Assembly (NCBI RefSeq): GCF_013408925.1
Contig: NZ_JACCAB010000001.1
Span: forward strand, 1,240,001 to 1,304,000
Source of the DNA: Pedococcus badiiscoriae
Lineage (GTDB): Bacteria > Actinomycetota > Actinomycetes > Actinomycetales > Dermatophilaceae
Length of the DNA: 64,000 bases
Reading direction: 5' to 3'
The position numbers and the translations under genes were made by a program. Below the pieces are notes generated by a model. It saw only the letters and a program-made list of their open reading frames with translations, was not told the DNA's origin and searched no databases. Shown here piece after piece: positions 17,760-26,617 of this stretch (positions within the stretch are counted from its first letter, which is position 1; each line of letters begins with the position of its first letter).

Positions 17760-18869
17760 TCACCCGGGCGTCGCCGGTGCGAGCGGCGCGGGTGCCGTGT
17801 CGTCCGCGGGCTTGCGATCCGGGCTGGTGTGTTGGTCTGGCGTTCGAGCTGGCCGGCTGGACAGTCGCCGTCGGAGTCCCAAGGCGGGTCGCTCGACGCA
17901 GGCCCACGATGCCCACGCGACCGGGACTGCTACGGCGAGGCTGAGCAGGGTGTACTTGGCCCAGCCGAAGTGGGAGGCACCCGCGAGGTAGAGGGTGGTC
18001 TCGACCGGCCAGCCGTAGATGTAGAGCCCGTAGGACAGGTCTCGCTTATTTCCGATCCGGGTGGGCAGGGCGGCGCCGCTGGCGAGGGCGAGGTAGGCGA
18101 CAGGCAGCGCGGCGAGCTGATCGGTGGCGCTCATCAGGCCGATCGCTGTGACTGCAGCCAGAGACAGGATGGCCAGTGTGCCCCGGACCCTGATCCGGTC
18201 CCGGAGCGCCCAGATCAGCGAACCGGCGGTGAAGAAGCCGAGAAGGTGCAGTAGATCCAAGAGCTTCGTGCCACCCAAGGCTCCCGACCATGCGAGCAGC
18301 AGATTCACGACGGTCAGCGCTGCGAGGGTGCCTCCGGTGACCAGCGCGACCCGACGTCTGACGCGCCGCGCGCTCAAAGCGACCCCCGCGATCACGTAAC
18401 AGCACATCTCGTGCGTGAGGGTCCACAGGGGCGCGTTCCACGCCTCCGGCCGTGCCGCGCGGCCGATGGCTTCGCCGAAGGTCCACTGCACCGGAGTCGC
18501 AAGGTTCACGAGCACGAACCTGGACGCAGCGGCGGGATCGAAGCGGCTGCCGGTGAACATGGCCGCCGCGGGGGAAAAGACCACGGCCACGGCGACGAGC
18601 GACAGCCAATATCCGGGGTAGATCCGCAGGATCCGGGATATCGCGAACTGCTGCCACGACAACCGGTCCCGCGAGGCGCAGATGAGATACCCCGAGATAG
18701 CGAAGAAGCCCGCCACCGCCCACGCGCCGAGCCCTCGGCCGCCGATGACAGGGTCCGGACCGAACCCCCCGACCGGGCGAGTGTGCGACAGGACCACTAG
18801 GACGGCAAGCAGCAGCCGCACCGCGTTCAACGCGTTGTCGCGCCCGTGCAGGCCCTCCCCCAAAGTCAT
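17760..18869 (-). CDS. acyltransferase family 3 (OafA/YrhL-like) membrane protein
   Basis: 369 residues, about ten hydrophobic helices. The acyltransferase-3 hallmarks are present: N-terminal NALNAVRLLLAVLVVLSHTRP with the catalytic-type His, GFFAISGYLI, and the RILRIYPGYW (R-x-x-R/Y-P) motif. Such enzymes acetylate or acylate cell-surface glycans or lipids. The Pro/Thr/Asp-rich tail (last 40 residues) is predicted cytoplasmic. The gene is slightly lower in GC and uses more rare codons than neighbours, and it lies downstream of tRNA-Arg, so horizontal gain is possible (inference). Confidence 0.9.
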   Translation of the reverse strand: MTLGEGLHGRDNALNAVRLLLAVLVVLSHTRPVGGFGPDPVIGGRGLGAWAVAGFFAISGYLICASRDRLSWQQFAISRILRIYPGYWLSLVAVAVVFSPAAAMFTGSRFDPAAASRFVLVNLATPVQWTFGEAIGRAARPEAWNAPLWTLTHEMCCYVIAGVALSARRVRRRVALVTGGTLAALTVVNLLLAWSGALGGTKLLDLLHLLGFFTAGSLIWALRDRIRVRGTLAILSLAAVTAIGLMSATDQLAALPVAYLALASGAALPTRIGNKRDLSYGLYIYGWPVETTLYLAGASHFGWAKYTLLSLAVAVPVAWASWACVERPALGLRRRLSSRPARTPDQHTSPDRKPADDTAPAPLAPATPG

Positions 18870-18897
18870 CGCGCAAACCTACCGAGCGGCGGCGGGC

Positions 18898-18937
18898 GCT
18901 CAGCCAATCACGGCGAAGTCCGGCCGATTGGCTGAGC
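18898..18937. promoter_or_regulatory. 12-bp inverted repeat upstream of the acyltransferase
   Basis: GCTCAGCCAATC at 18898-18909 pairs perfectly with GATTGGCTGAGC at 18926-18937 (16-base loop). It lies 29 bases before the acyltransferase start, in its expected promoter. It could be an operator or a leader hairpin; nothing decides between them. The rest of 18938-19079 shows nothing recognisable. Confidence 0.5.
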
Positions 18938-19079
18938 CGCGAACACACCAGGTGACCGTGCTGCGGAGACATTCGCCAAGGAGATGAAGGACGAGTCCCA
19001 ACACCGTTGAGAGGCGAATGAGGTCCAGTGTCAGCAAATCGGTGAGCAAGAGGTCCCGAAAGCGGCCTCCGGCAGAGCA

Positions 19080-19113
19080 ACAGCCCCGGCCGTGTGGATC
19101 GGCGCGGGGCTGT
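19080..19113 (-). terminator. possible terminator of tRNA-Arg
   Basis: 9-bp GC-rich stem (ACAGCCCCG 19080-19088 with CGGGGCTGT 19105-19113), 16-base loop, about 30 bases downstream of the tRNA on the minus strand. Only a weak T-rich tail (TTGCTCT) follows, so the call is tentative. Confidence 0.45.
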
Positions 19114-19142
19114 GACCTGCTGGTTTCTGTCTCAACACAGAG

Positions 19143-19215
19143 TGCGCCCGAAGGGATTCGAACCCCTAACCTTCTGATCCGTAGTCAGATGCTCTATCCG
19201 TTGAGCTACGGGCGC
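19143..19215 (-). tRNA. tRNA-Arg (anticodon ACG)
   Basis: 73 bases on the minus strand. Acceptor GCGCCCG/CGGGCGC with discriminator A, D-arm TAGCTCAACGGATAGAGC, anticodon stem TCTGA/TCAGA with loop CTACGGA, T-arm GGGTTCGAATCCC. CCA is not encoded. Decodes CGN arginine codons after A34 deamination to inosine. Confidence 0.97.
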
Positions 19216-19697
19216 AGATGCTGCCCTGAGGTTCCTTGTGGGATCGCCCAGAGCAACGACGGGCAAGACTACCGGGTCACCCCCGAGTGGGCGAAATCCG
19301 TTGGCGGGCGTCCGCGCAAGGGCCCCCGCCGCACCGACCAGCTCAGTGGCCAAGAGACTATGCCGTGCCCCAGGTGGTGGGGCACGGCATAGCCTCCAGA
19401 GCTGCTTCTCCCTCGGCCGCTCCCGGCGCGGATTCGCAAGAAATCACCCGGGATTCGGCCGCCTTCTTGCAGCGTCTGCAAGAAGGCGGCAAAGGCGGTC
19501 GACCTACCCGTCGGTTGTGAGGCTTTTCACGAGCGATCTACGACCCACGCGGTATCTACTGGCGCGTAGCCGGGCGTACCGTGACCAGATCAGAAGCGTT
19601 CACCATGTGGACACGGCGTCGTCGGACCCGGGTCGGTGGACGCATCACCTCATTGATCCGGGGGGCACACACCCGGGCGAAAGGGACGGCCGATCAC
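19216..19697. other. 482-bp intergenic region with two strong stem-loops
   Basis: Lies between divergent tRNA-Arg and pckG and contains no convincing gene. Two long perfect hairpins stand out: 14-bp stem 19358-19371/19379-19392 (loop 7), whose arms contain GGCACGGCATAG, and 14-bp stem 19458-19471/19477-19490 (loop 5) with arms GCCGCCTTCTTGCA. Neither has a T tract and neither neighbour reads into them. The right end holds the pckG promoter; AGGGA precedes its ATG. Confidence 0.6.
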
Positions 19698-21533
19698 ATG
19701 ACGACCGAGGCGACGCACACCGACCAGCGGGCCGGCGGCACGACGCACGCCGGCCTGCAGGCATGGGTCGACGAGGTGGCAGCGATGACCACCCCCGACC
19801 ACATCGAGTGGGTCACCGGCTCCGACGCCGAGTGGACCCGCCTCACCGACAAGCTCGTCGAGGCCGGCACCTTCGTGCGCCTCAACGAGGAGAAGAAGCC
19901 GAACAGCTTCTACGCCGCCTCCGACCCGACCGACGTCGCCCGGGTCGAGGACCGCACCTACATCTGCTCCGTCGACGAGAAGGACGCCGGGCCCACCAAC
20001 AACTGGATGGACCCGAACGAGATGAAGGACCTCATGCGCGGGCTCTATGCCGGCTGCATGAAGGGCCGCACGATGTACGTCATCCCGTTCGTCATGGGCC
20101 ACGTCGAGGCCGAGAACCCCATGTTCGGCGTCGAGATCACCGACTCCGAGTACGTCGTGGTCTCGATGCGCGTGATGGCCCGCTGCGGCGTCAACGTCCT
20201 GCGCCGGATCGAGGAGCTGGGTGAGAACGCCAAGTACGTCCCGGCACTGCACTCGGTGGGCGCCCCCCTCGAGCCCGGCCAGAAGGACGTCAAGTGGCCG
20301 TGCAACCCCGAGAAGTACATCGTCCAGTTCCCCGAGGAGCGGATGATCTGGTCGTTCGGCTCCGGCTACGGCGGCAACGCCCTGCTGGGCAAGAAGTGCT
20401 ACTCGCTGCGCATCGCCAGCGCGATGGCCCGCGACGAGGGCTGGCTCGCCGAGCACATGCTCATCCTCAAGCTCATCTCACCCGAGCAGCAGGTCTACTA
20501 CATCGCCGCGGCCTTCCCGAGCGCGTGCGGCAAGACCAACCTGGCCATGCTGGCGCCGACCATCCCGGGCTGGAAGGTCGAGACGCTCGGCGACGACATC
20601 GCCTGGATGCGCTTCGGCAAGGACGGCCGGCTGTATGCCGTGAACCCCGAGTTCGGCTTCTTCGGCGTCGCGCCCGGCACCAACGAGCACACCAATCCCA
20701 ACGCCATGAAGACCATCAACAAGGGCAACTCGGTCTTCACCAACGTCGCGCTCACCGACGACCGCGACATCTGGTGGGAGGGCCTGGAGAACACGCCGGC
20801 CCACGCCACCAGCTGGAAGGGACTGGACTGGACGCCCGACTCCGCTGAGCTCTCGAGCCACGCCAACAGCCGCTACTGCACCCCGATCGAGCAGTGCGAC
20901 ATCCTCGCCGACGAGTACTACGACCCCCAGGGCGTGCCGATCTCGGCGATCTTCTTCGGTGGCCGCCGCAAGACGACCGTGCCACTGGTGACGGAGTCGC
21001 GTGACTGGACCCACGGCACCTTCATGGGCGCCACCCTCTCCTCGGAGACCACCGCCGCCGCGACCGGCGCGGTCGGCGTCGTCCGCCGCGACCCGATGGC
21101 GATGCTGCCGTTCATCGGCTACAACGCGGGCGACTACTTCCAGCACTGGATCAACATGGGCAAGGACGCCGACGCGTCCAAGCTGCCGAAGATCTTCTAC
21201 GTCAACTGGTTCCGTCGGGACGACGACGGCGGCTTCCTGTGGCCCGGGTTCGGCGAGAACAGCCGAGTGCTCAAGTGGGCCATCGAGCGCATCGAGGGCA
21301 AGGCTGCCGCCGTCGAGACCCCGATCGGCCACGTGCCGACCCCGGAGTCGCTCGACACCGATGGCCTCGACATGAGCGATGCCGACATCGCGGCGGCGCT
21401 CAAGGTCGACCCCGAGGAGTGGAAGGCCGAGATCCCGCAGATCGAGGAGTGGTTTGCCAAGTTCGGCGAGAACCTCCCGACCGAGCTCCAGATCGAGCTC
21501 GATGGCCTCAAGGCCCGCCTCGGCCTCGAGTGA
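19698..21533 (+). CDS. pckG: phosphoenolpyruvate carboxykinase (GTP)
   Basis: Converts oxaloacetate and GTP to phosphoenolpyruvate, CO2 and GDP; the gluconeogenic/anaplerotic entry point in the cytosol. 611 residues, normal length for the GTP-dependent family. The P-loop [13 protein letters not shown] carries the reactive Cys near residue 277; GDDIAWMRF (metal/kinase-2 motif), [17 protein letters not shown] and [13 protein letters not shown] are family signatures. ATG 19698 was chosen because of AGGGA 11 bases upstream and because the family N-terminus ([15 protein letters not shown]) begins just after; the open frame upstream is not conserved. Confidence 0.98.
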   Translation: MTTEATHTDQRAGGTTHAGLQAWVDEVAAMTTPDHIEWVTGSDAEWTRLTDKLVEAGTFVRLNEEKKPNSFYAASDPTDVARVEDRTYICSVDEKDAGPTNNWMDPNEMKDLMRGLYAGCMKGRTMYVIPFVMGHVEAENPMFGVEITDSEYVVVSMRVMARCGVNVLRRIEELGENAKYVPALHSVGAPLEPGQKDVKWPCNPEKYIVQFPEERMIWSFGSGYGGNALLGKKCYSLRIASAMARDEGWLAEHMLILKLISPEQQVYYIAAAFPSACGKTNLAMLAPTIPGWKVETLGDDIAWMRFGKDGRLYAVNPEFGFFGVAPGTNEHTNPNAMKTINKGNSVFTNVALTDDRDIWWEGLENTPAHATSWKGLDWTPDSAELSSHANSRYCTPIEQCDILADEYYDPQGVPISAIFFGGRRKTTVPLVTESRDWTHGTFMGATLSSETTAAATGAVGVVRRDPMAMLPFIGYNAGDYFQHWINMGKDADASKLPKIFYVNWFRRDDDGGFLWPGFGENSRVLKWAIERIEGKAAAVETPIGHVPTPESLDTDGLDMSDADIAAALKVDPEEWKAEIPQIEEWFAKFGENLPTELQIELDGLKARLGLE

Positions 21534-21570
21534 GAACACCTGCTTTGCCGTGAACGCGGCATTCGTCAAA

Positions 21571-21599
21571 GGGCCCGGAACCAAGACGGTTCCGGGCCC
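21571..21599. terminator. terminator between pckG and the DinB-like gene
   Basis: Perfect 12-bp stem GGGCCCGGAACC/GGTTCCGGGCCC with a 5-base loop, preceded by AAA and followed by CT-rich sequence. Placed between convergent genes, so probably bidirectional. Confidence 0.75.
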
Positions 21600-21662
21600 C
21601 TCGCGTGCCTGGTGGCGACTCGTCCCGCGGTCCCCCAGCTCGGCTCGGGTCGTCGGCGTCGG

Positions 21663-22262
21663 TCAGCGGCCGGGCCACGTCCATGCACCCGACACGGGCT
21701 GCCAGCCAGGCGGCGGGTCCTCACCGACCCGGCCGTCGACGGCCTCGCGCAGCAGGTCGGCCTGACCCGTGTGACGGCCGTATTCCTCGACCATGTCGAG
21801 CACCAGCCGACGCACGTTCGCGTGGTTGCCCTCGGCGTCGGACACGTGCGCCGGCTGGTCCAGACCGCCGCCATCAAGGAACACCGCAAGACTGGCGCGC
21901 GACCTGGCGACCGCAGCGTCGTAGAGCGCAAAGAGCCGCGCGGGCGCGTCCCCGGCTGCGGACTCGAACTCCCAGTCGTCGCTCTCATCCCAGCCGTTGT
22001 CGTCCCAGACCGGTTCCATGGGTGCCCCGGAAAGCTTCACGCTGAACTTGTGGTCCTCGTTCGCTGCGAGGTGCTTGAGCAGGCCGCCGAGCGTCAGGCT
22101 GGACGCGCCGATCCGCGTGGCGAGGCCGTCGGCGTCGAGGCCGTCGACCTTGTAGCGGAAGGTGGCACGCAGCCGTTCGAGCGCCCCGAGCACGGCGCCC
22201 TCCTCGGTGCCTGCCAGGGGCGGCTCCCACGGAGTCTGGGCGGTGGTCTCGGTGATTGCCAT
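21663..22262 (-). CDS. DinB/DUF664-family protein
   Basis: 199-residue four-helix-bundle protein of the DinB-like superfamily, whose actinobacterial members are often mycothiol- or bacillithiol-dependent enzymes. Candidate metal-ligand histidines: LLKHLAANEDHKF near residue 65 and EEYGRHTGQADLLRE near residue 167, the normal spacing for the metal site. Start ATG 22260-22262. It is divergent from the large unknown protein and convergent with pckG. The reaction cannot be named. Confidence 0.85.
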   Translation of the reverse strand: MAITETTAQTPWEPPLAGTEEGAVLGALERLRATFRYKVDGLDADGLATRIGASSLTLGGLLKHLAANEDHKFSVKLSGAPMEPVWDDNGWDESDDWEFESAAGDAPARLFALYDAAVARSRASLAVFLDGGGLDQPAHVSDAEGNHANVRRLVLDMVEEYGRHTGQADLLREAVDGRVGEDPPPGWQPVSGAWTWPGR

Positions 22263-22366
22263 GCGTGCACGCTAGGACTGGGGCCGGACGTTCCGCCACC
22301 GCAGGCCGCTCACGGGTCGCCCTACTCGGGCGAAGGGCCACGGCGACGACGCGGCATACTCGGCGC

Positions 22367-23857
22367 ATGGCTCACAGCGGAGTGGTCTTTCCGGAGGTCG
22401 ACGGCAAGCGGAGCACCTCGGCGCTCGGCCGGGCTGTCGTCGCCGACGCGCTGCGCGGGGTCGACCCGGTGGGGGCCCGGGCGGCGGAGCGCGAGACCAA
22501 CTGGCGCCAGGGGTACCTGACCCACTTCAAGCGCCTCGTCGAGGCGGGACTGCTGCGTGACGGCGAGGCCGCGGTCGATGTCGCGCAGGCCGGGCTGGCC
22601 TCGCTGCACGCTCGGATGCGGGCCACGACTCCCCACGGCGAGGTGCCGCTCGCCGAGGCCTTCGCGGCGCCCGCCGGCCCCCCCGGCGACACCCCCGCCG
22701 GCACCCCCCTCGGCACGGCCACGGTGCGTGGCAGCGGCGAACGCGCGGCCGAGCTGAGCCTGCCCCTGCACGGCGACCGGCTGCGCGGCGACGCGCTGCG
22801 CAGGCAGCTCGACGACTGGACCACCCGCGGCATCATCGAACCCTCCGCCGCGGAGGCGGTCCGGACCGTCCTGGCCAACCCGGACTGGCTCGACCTGCGC
22901 GACCAGCGGGTCGTCGTGCTCGGGGCGGGGGCGGAGATGGGTCCCTTGCGGTCGATCCTTTCGTGGGGCGGGGAGGTCATCGGGGTCGACCTGCCGCGCG
23001 CCGACATCTGGAAGCGGGTGCTCGACGTGGCGGCGTCGTCGGCCGGGGCCCTGCACATGCCGGTGGCGGCCGACGCACCGTGGTCCGCACACGACCTCGC
23101 CACCCACGCTGGTGCCGACCTGCTGCACGGGCTCCCGGCCATCGCCGACTGGCTCACGGAGCTGGACGGACCCCTCGTGCTCGGCAACTACGTCTATGCC
23201 GACGGCGCCACCAACGTCCGGGTCTCCATGGCCGTCGACGTCCTCAGCACCGAGCTGATGAGGCGCCGCGCCGACGTCGCCCTGGCCTTCCTCGCCACCC
23301 CGACGGACGTCTTCGCCGTGCCCGGTGACGCCGTCGAGCACTCCACCCGCACCTACCGCGGACCTTCCACGCCCATGCGACTTGTCCGCCCGGCGCTGCG
23401 GACCATGAGCGGCGGACGGCTGCTGCGACGCAACTACGCCCCAGGCACCGACCCCGGTCTCAACGACAGCCTCGTTCCCCAACAGGGGCCGAACTACGCT
23501 CTGGCCAAACGACTCCAGCGCTGGCGAGCCACCGTTGCCCGTCGCGACGGCCGGACCGTGTCCCTCAACGTCGCACCCCCCACCCGCACCCGTTCGGTGG
23601 TGAAGAACCGCGCCCTGGCCAGCGCGTATGCCGGTGCACACCGGTTCGGGATCGAGGTGTTCGAACCCGCCACGAGCAACACGCTCATGGCAGCCCTCCT
23701 CGTCCACGACCTGCGGACCGCGCCGCACGCGCCGACCACCCCGTGGCGCGAGGAGGCCGCCGGCGCCGTCCACGGCGGTCTGTGGCGCACACCCTACGAG
23801 CCGCGCAGCGCCCTCGGGATCGCCGTGGTGCTCGGCCTCGGCTCAGCCAGGACCTGA
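22367..23857 (+). CDS. uncharacterised protein with Rossmann-like segment
   Basis: 496 residues from ATG 22367 (MAHSGVVFPEVDGKRSTSAL). No named family comes to mind. Around residues 185-210 there is a clear nucleotide-binding-like strand-turn-helix (DQRVVVLGAGAEMGPLRSIL then GGEVIGVDLPR), as in NAD- or SAM-binding folds. A Pro/Gly-rich linker is seen near residue 105-125. There is no signal peptide and no clear transmembrane helix. It is a stand-alone gene. The C-terminal part is Arg-rich. Codon use is typical of the window, so it is a resident gene rather than a recent arrival. Confidence 0.75.
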   Translation: MAHSGVVFPEVDGKRSTSALGRAVVADALRGVDPVGARAAERETNWRQGYLTHFKRLVEAGLLRDGEAAVDVAQAGLASLHARMRATTPHGEVPLAEAFAAPAGPPGDTPAGTPLGTATVRGSGERAAELSLPLHGDRLRGDALRRQLDDWTTRGIIEPSAAEAVRTVLANPDWLDLRDQRVVVLGAGAEMGPLRSILSWGGEVIGVDLPRADIWKRVLDVAASSAGALHMPVAADAPWSAHDLATHAGADLLHGLPAIADWLTELDGPLVLGNYVYADGATNVRVSMAVDVLSTELMRRRADVALAFLATPTDVFAVPGDAVEHSTRTYRGPSTPMRLVRPALRTMSGGRLLRRNYAPGTDPGLNDSLVPQQGPNYALAKRLQRWRATVARRDGRTVSLNVAPPTRTRSVVKNRALASAYAGAHRFGIEVFEPATSNTLMAALLVHDLRTAPHAPTTPWREEAAGAVHGGLWRTPYEPRSALGIAVVLGLGSART

Positions 23858-24261
23858 GGTCACTGACGTCCTCGGAGGTCGCATCGCCCGCTGCGAGGCG
23901 AGCGGCCGGACCGAACCGCACACCGGGATGGCGCTGAAGTCCTTGCGCTGCAATGCTTTTCGGCCACTCGAGTGACGGACCAGCGTGAGGTGGATCATGG
24001 CGCGCTCACCTTCGGGCCGGCCGGAGCCTGGGAATCTGGCCTTGCGTCCGCTCCAGGTGGGGCGGGTTGAGCGCGGGCGCGGTCGCCGGAGCGGCAGCTG
24101 CCCCCGTGGGTGGGATCGTCATCGGGGTCTCCGAACGTCGGTGCGTGAGGTGGTCGACTCCGAGAGTTCGCCCCTGGGCTGTGGCGGTCCTGTGCCTCGG
24201 ATATCGGATGCCTGAGCCTCGTGACCAGCCGAACCCCTGAGGGACAGACAGGCGCCACCGC
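23858..24261. other. Intergenic region before the second two-component system
   Basis: About 400 bases without a convincing gene. The only coding-like feature is a 38-codon Pro/Ala-rich frame on the minus strand (24006-24122) with GGAG at a workable spacing; I do not call it a gene. The right end leads into the CACAG repeat array. Confidence 0.5.
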
Positions 24262-24288
24262 CACAGTGGGTTCACAGGATCCGCACAG
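24262..24288 (+). promoter_or_regulatory. Three CACAG direct repeats, 11-bp period
   Basis: CACAG occurs at 24262, 24273 and 24284, exactly 11 bases apart (one helical turn), 45-70 bases before the response-regulator start. OmpR-class regulators bind such direct repeats. The same spaced boxes recur at 26580/26591 before the glycosyltransferase gene, which argues for autoregulation plus control of that target. Confidence 0.72.
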
Positions 24289-24332
24289 CCGTTGCGCGGG
24301 CACCGCACATGGTCCCGGTGTTTCCTTGAGGC

Positions 24333-25067
24333 ATGAACTCGCAGCAGTCCGCCTCGGCCAAGCTCCAGCGCCTCGACGGCTCGCCCGTCCGTGTGCTCGT
24401 CGTGGACGACGAGCACAACCTGACCGAGCTCCTGAGGATGGCCCTGCGCTACGAGGGCTGGGAGGTCCGCACCGCGGCCACCGGAGTCGCGGCCGTCCGG
24501 GCGGCCCGTGAGTTCCAGCCCGACGCGGTTGCCCTCGACATGATGCTGCCGGACTTCGACGGCCTGGAGGTCCTGCGTCGGATGCGTGGCGACAACCCCA
24601 ACGTGCCGGTGCTCTTCCTCACGGCCAAGGACGCCGTCGAGGACCGGGTGGCCGGGCTGACCGCCGGTGGCGACGACTACGTCACCAAGCCGTTCAGCCT
24701 CGAGGAGGTGGTCGCCCGCCTGCGTGCCCTGATGCGCCGTACAGCCGTCGTCACCGATGACTCCGCCTCAGTGCTGGCCGTCGGCGACCTCACCATGGAC
24801 GAGGACAGCCACGAGGTGATGCGGGCGGGCGAGCAGATCAACCTCACGGCAACGGAGTTCGAGCTGCTGAGGTACCTCATGCGCAACCCGAAGCGCGTGC
24901 TGTCCAAGGCCCAGATCCTCGACCGGGTCTGGAACTACGACTTCGGTGGCCAGGCCAACGTGGTCGAGCTCTACATCTCCTACCTGCGCAAGAAGGTCGA
25001 CGCCGGTCGCGAGCCGATGATCCACACGATGCGCGGCGTCGGATACGTCCTCAAGCCCGCGGCATGA
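24333..25067 (+). CDS. OmpR-family response regulator (TrcR-like)
   Basis: 244 residues. A 16-residue N-terminal tail precedes the receiver (VRVLVVDDEHN; phospho-acceptor D69 in LDMMLPDFDG; KPF lysine) and a C-terminal winged helix (NLTATEFELLRYLMRNPKRVLSK, ending GVGYVLKPAA). It resembles mycobacterial TrcR. Its stop overlaps the kinase ATG (ATGA). Three CACAG boxes lie in its promoter. Confidence 0.95.
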   Translation: MNSQQSASAKLQRLDGSPVRVLVVDDEHNLTELLRMALRYEGWEVRTAATGVAAVRAAREFQPDAVALDMMLPDFDGLEVLRRMRGDNPNVPVLFLTAKDAVEDRVAGLTAGGDDYVTKPFSLEEVVARLRALMRRTAVVTDDSASVLAVGDLTMDEDSHEVMRAGEQINLTATEFELLRYLMRNPKRVLSKAQILDRVWNYDFGGQANVVELYISYLRKKVDAGREPMIHTMRGVGYVLKPAA

Positions 25068-26530
25068 GGCCCACCCCTGCCGTCGGTGCCACGCGGTCGT
25101 ACCTCAACCCGGCAACCTGGACGCTCAGCAGGAAGCTGATCGCGACGGTGGTCGGGCTGTTCCTCGCCATCACGGTGGTCACGTCCACCCTGACCGTGGT
25201 GCTGCTGCACAACTTCCTCGTCAGCCGCCTCGACCAGGACCTCCAGTCCACCCTCGTCCGGGCCGGCGGGCCGCGCATCAACGACGGCACGGACCACGGG
25301 CCCGGCGGCGCGGGCGGGCCGATCCCCGGTGGAGGTGCCCAGTCCCTCGTCCTGGTGGTCCGCGACGGCGTCGTCATCGTCAACCGGGTCGAGCACGACG
25401 AGACCACGGGCACGCTCACCGCTGGGCAGATCGGCTCGCTGCAGACCGCGGGAGTCGGCACGAGCCCGAAGACGGTCGAGATCGCCGGGCTCGGCGCCTA
25501 CCGCGTGGCGTCGGCGCGCGAGGCCGACGGCGACACGGTCATCTCAGGGCTCCCGACGGGCGGGGTCACCGAGACCATCAGCACGGTGATCACACTGATG
25601 GTCGGTGGCGCCCTCGTCGGTTTCGTCCTCGTGACAGTAGGCGGACTGTGGCTCGTGCGCCGCAACCTCGCCCCACTGCAACGGGTCGCGCACACGGCGA
25701 CCCAGGTCTCCAACCTCAAGCTCGACTCCGGCGACGTCGCCCTAGCCGAACGCATCCCGGCCACTGACACCGACCCCCGCACGGAGGTGGGACAGGTCGG
25801 CCTGGCGATCAACAACATGCTCGACAACGTCGAGGGCGCGCTCCAGTCCCGCCACGAGAGTGAGCAGCGGGTGCGCCAGTTCGTCGCCGACGCCTCGCAC
25901 GAGCTGCGGACGCCGCTGGCGTCCATCCGCGGGTATGCCGAGCTGTCCCGTCGCGAGCGCGAACCGGTGCCCGCGTCGGTCACCCATGCGCTGTCGCGGG
26001 TCGAGTCCGAGGCGCTGCGGATGCAGGGACTCGTGGAGGACCTGCTGCTGCTGGCCCGGCTCGACGCGGGTCGGCCGCTCGACCGCGAACCAGTCGACCT
26101 GTCGCTGCTCGCGATGGACGCGGTCAGTGATGCCCACGCCGCATCACCCGACCACCACTGGGAGCTGGACCTGCCCGACGAGCCGGTCGAAGTGACCGGG
26201 GACCACGCCCGCCTGCACCAGGTCGTGGCCAACCTGCTCGCGAACGCCCGGACCCACACGCCCGCAGGCACGAAGGTCGTCACGTCGGTGAGGCCCGATG
26301 GGCCGTGGATCCGCGTCAGCGTCACCGACGACGGACCGGGCGTGCCCGAGTCGTTGCAGCGCACCGTGTTCAACCGGTTCACCCGCGGCGATGACTCGCG
26401 CAACCGGGCCGCCGGCTCCACCGGTCTCGGCCTGTCGATCGTCGACGCCGTGGCCAAGTCGCACGGGGGCAATGTCGAGCTCTCCTCGACTCCCGGCGAC
26501 ACGACGTTCACCGTCCTCCTCCCCGCCTGA
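25064..26530 (+). CDS. sensor histidine kinase (TrcS-like)
   Basis: 488 residues. Helix 1 about residues 25-47, an extracytoplasmic domain of about 125 residues with a Gly/Pro-rich loop, helix 2 about 178-200, HAMP, then HisKA with H279 in SHELRTPLASIRGYAELSRRE and a HATPase domain (NLLANARTH, DDGPGVP, STGLGLSIV). Co-translated with the regulator. Followed by two surface glycosyltransferases that carry the same upstream repeats. Confidence 0.95.
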   Translation: MRPTPAVGATRSYLNPATWTLSRKLIATVVGLFLAITVVTSTLTVVLLHNFLVSRLDQDLQSTLVRAGGPRINDGTDHGPGGAGGPIPGGGAQSLVLVVRDGVVIVNRVEHDETTGTLTAGQIGSLQTAGVGTSPKTVEIAGLGAYRVASAREADGDTVISGLPTGGVTETISTVITLMVGGALVGFVLVTVGGLWLVRRNLAPLQRVAHTATQVSNLKLDSGDVALAERIPATDTDPRTEVGQVGLAINNMLDNVEGALQSRHESEQRVRQFVADASHELRTPLASIRGYAELSRREREPVPASVTHALSRVESEALRMQGLVEDLLLLARLDAGRPLDREPVDLSLLAMDAVSDAHAASPDHHWELDLPDEPVEVTGDHARLHQVVANLLANARTHTPAGTKVVTSVRPDGPWIRVSVTDDGPGVPESLQRTVFNRFTRGDDSRNRAAGSTGLGLSIVDAVAKSHGGNVELSSTPGDTTFTVLLPA

Positions 26531-26579
26531 CCCGCCGCCCCGAGGGGTTGCGCGGCTCATCAGCAGGCCTCATGAGTGA

Positions 26580-26595
26580 CACAGGGACCGCACAG
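26580..26595 (+). promoter_or_regulatory. Two CACAG direct repeats, 11-bp period
   Basis: CACAG at 26580 and 26591, 23-38 bases before the glycosyltransferase start. The intervening six bases (GGACCG) resemble those of the 24273/24284 pair (GATCCG). Probably the binding site of the TrcR-like regulator encoded just upstream. Confidence 0.68.
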
Positions 26596-26617
26596 GGCCG
26601 GACCGGACGGTAAGGGC

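Noticed and set aside
17760..18869. Acyltransferase-3 gene plus tRNA-Arg as a genomic island
   Set aside because: No integrase, no duplicated tRNA end and only mild composition change; kept as a weak remark only.
24006..24122. 38-codon Pro/Ala-rich frame on the minus strand with a plausible ribosome site
   Set aside because: No known similarity, composition explained by GC-rich DNA, no neighbours on that strand; not enough for a gene call.
26576..26617. GTG 26576 as start of the GT39 gene
   Set aside because: It would put the CACAG boxes inside the coding region and adds a non-hydrophobic, unconserved stretch.
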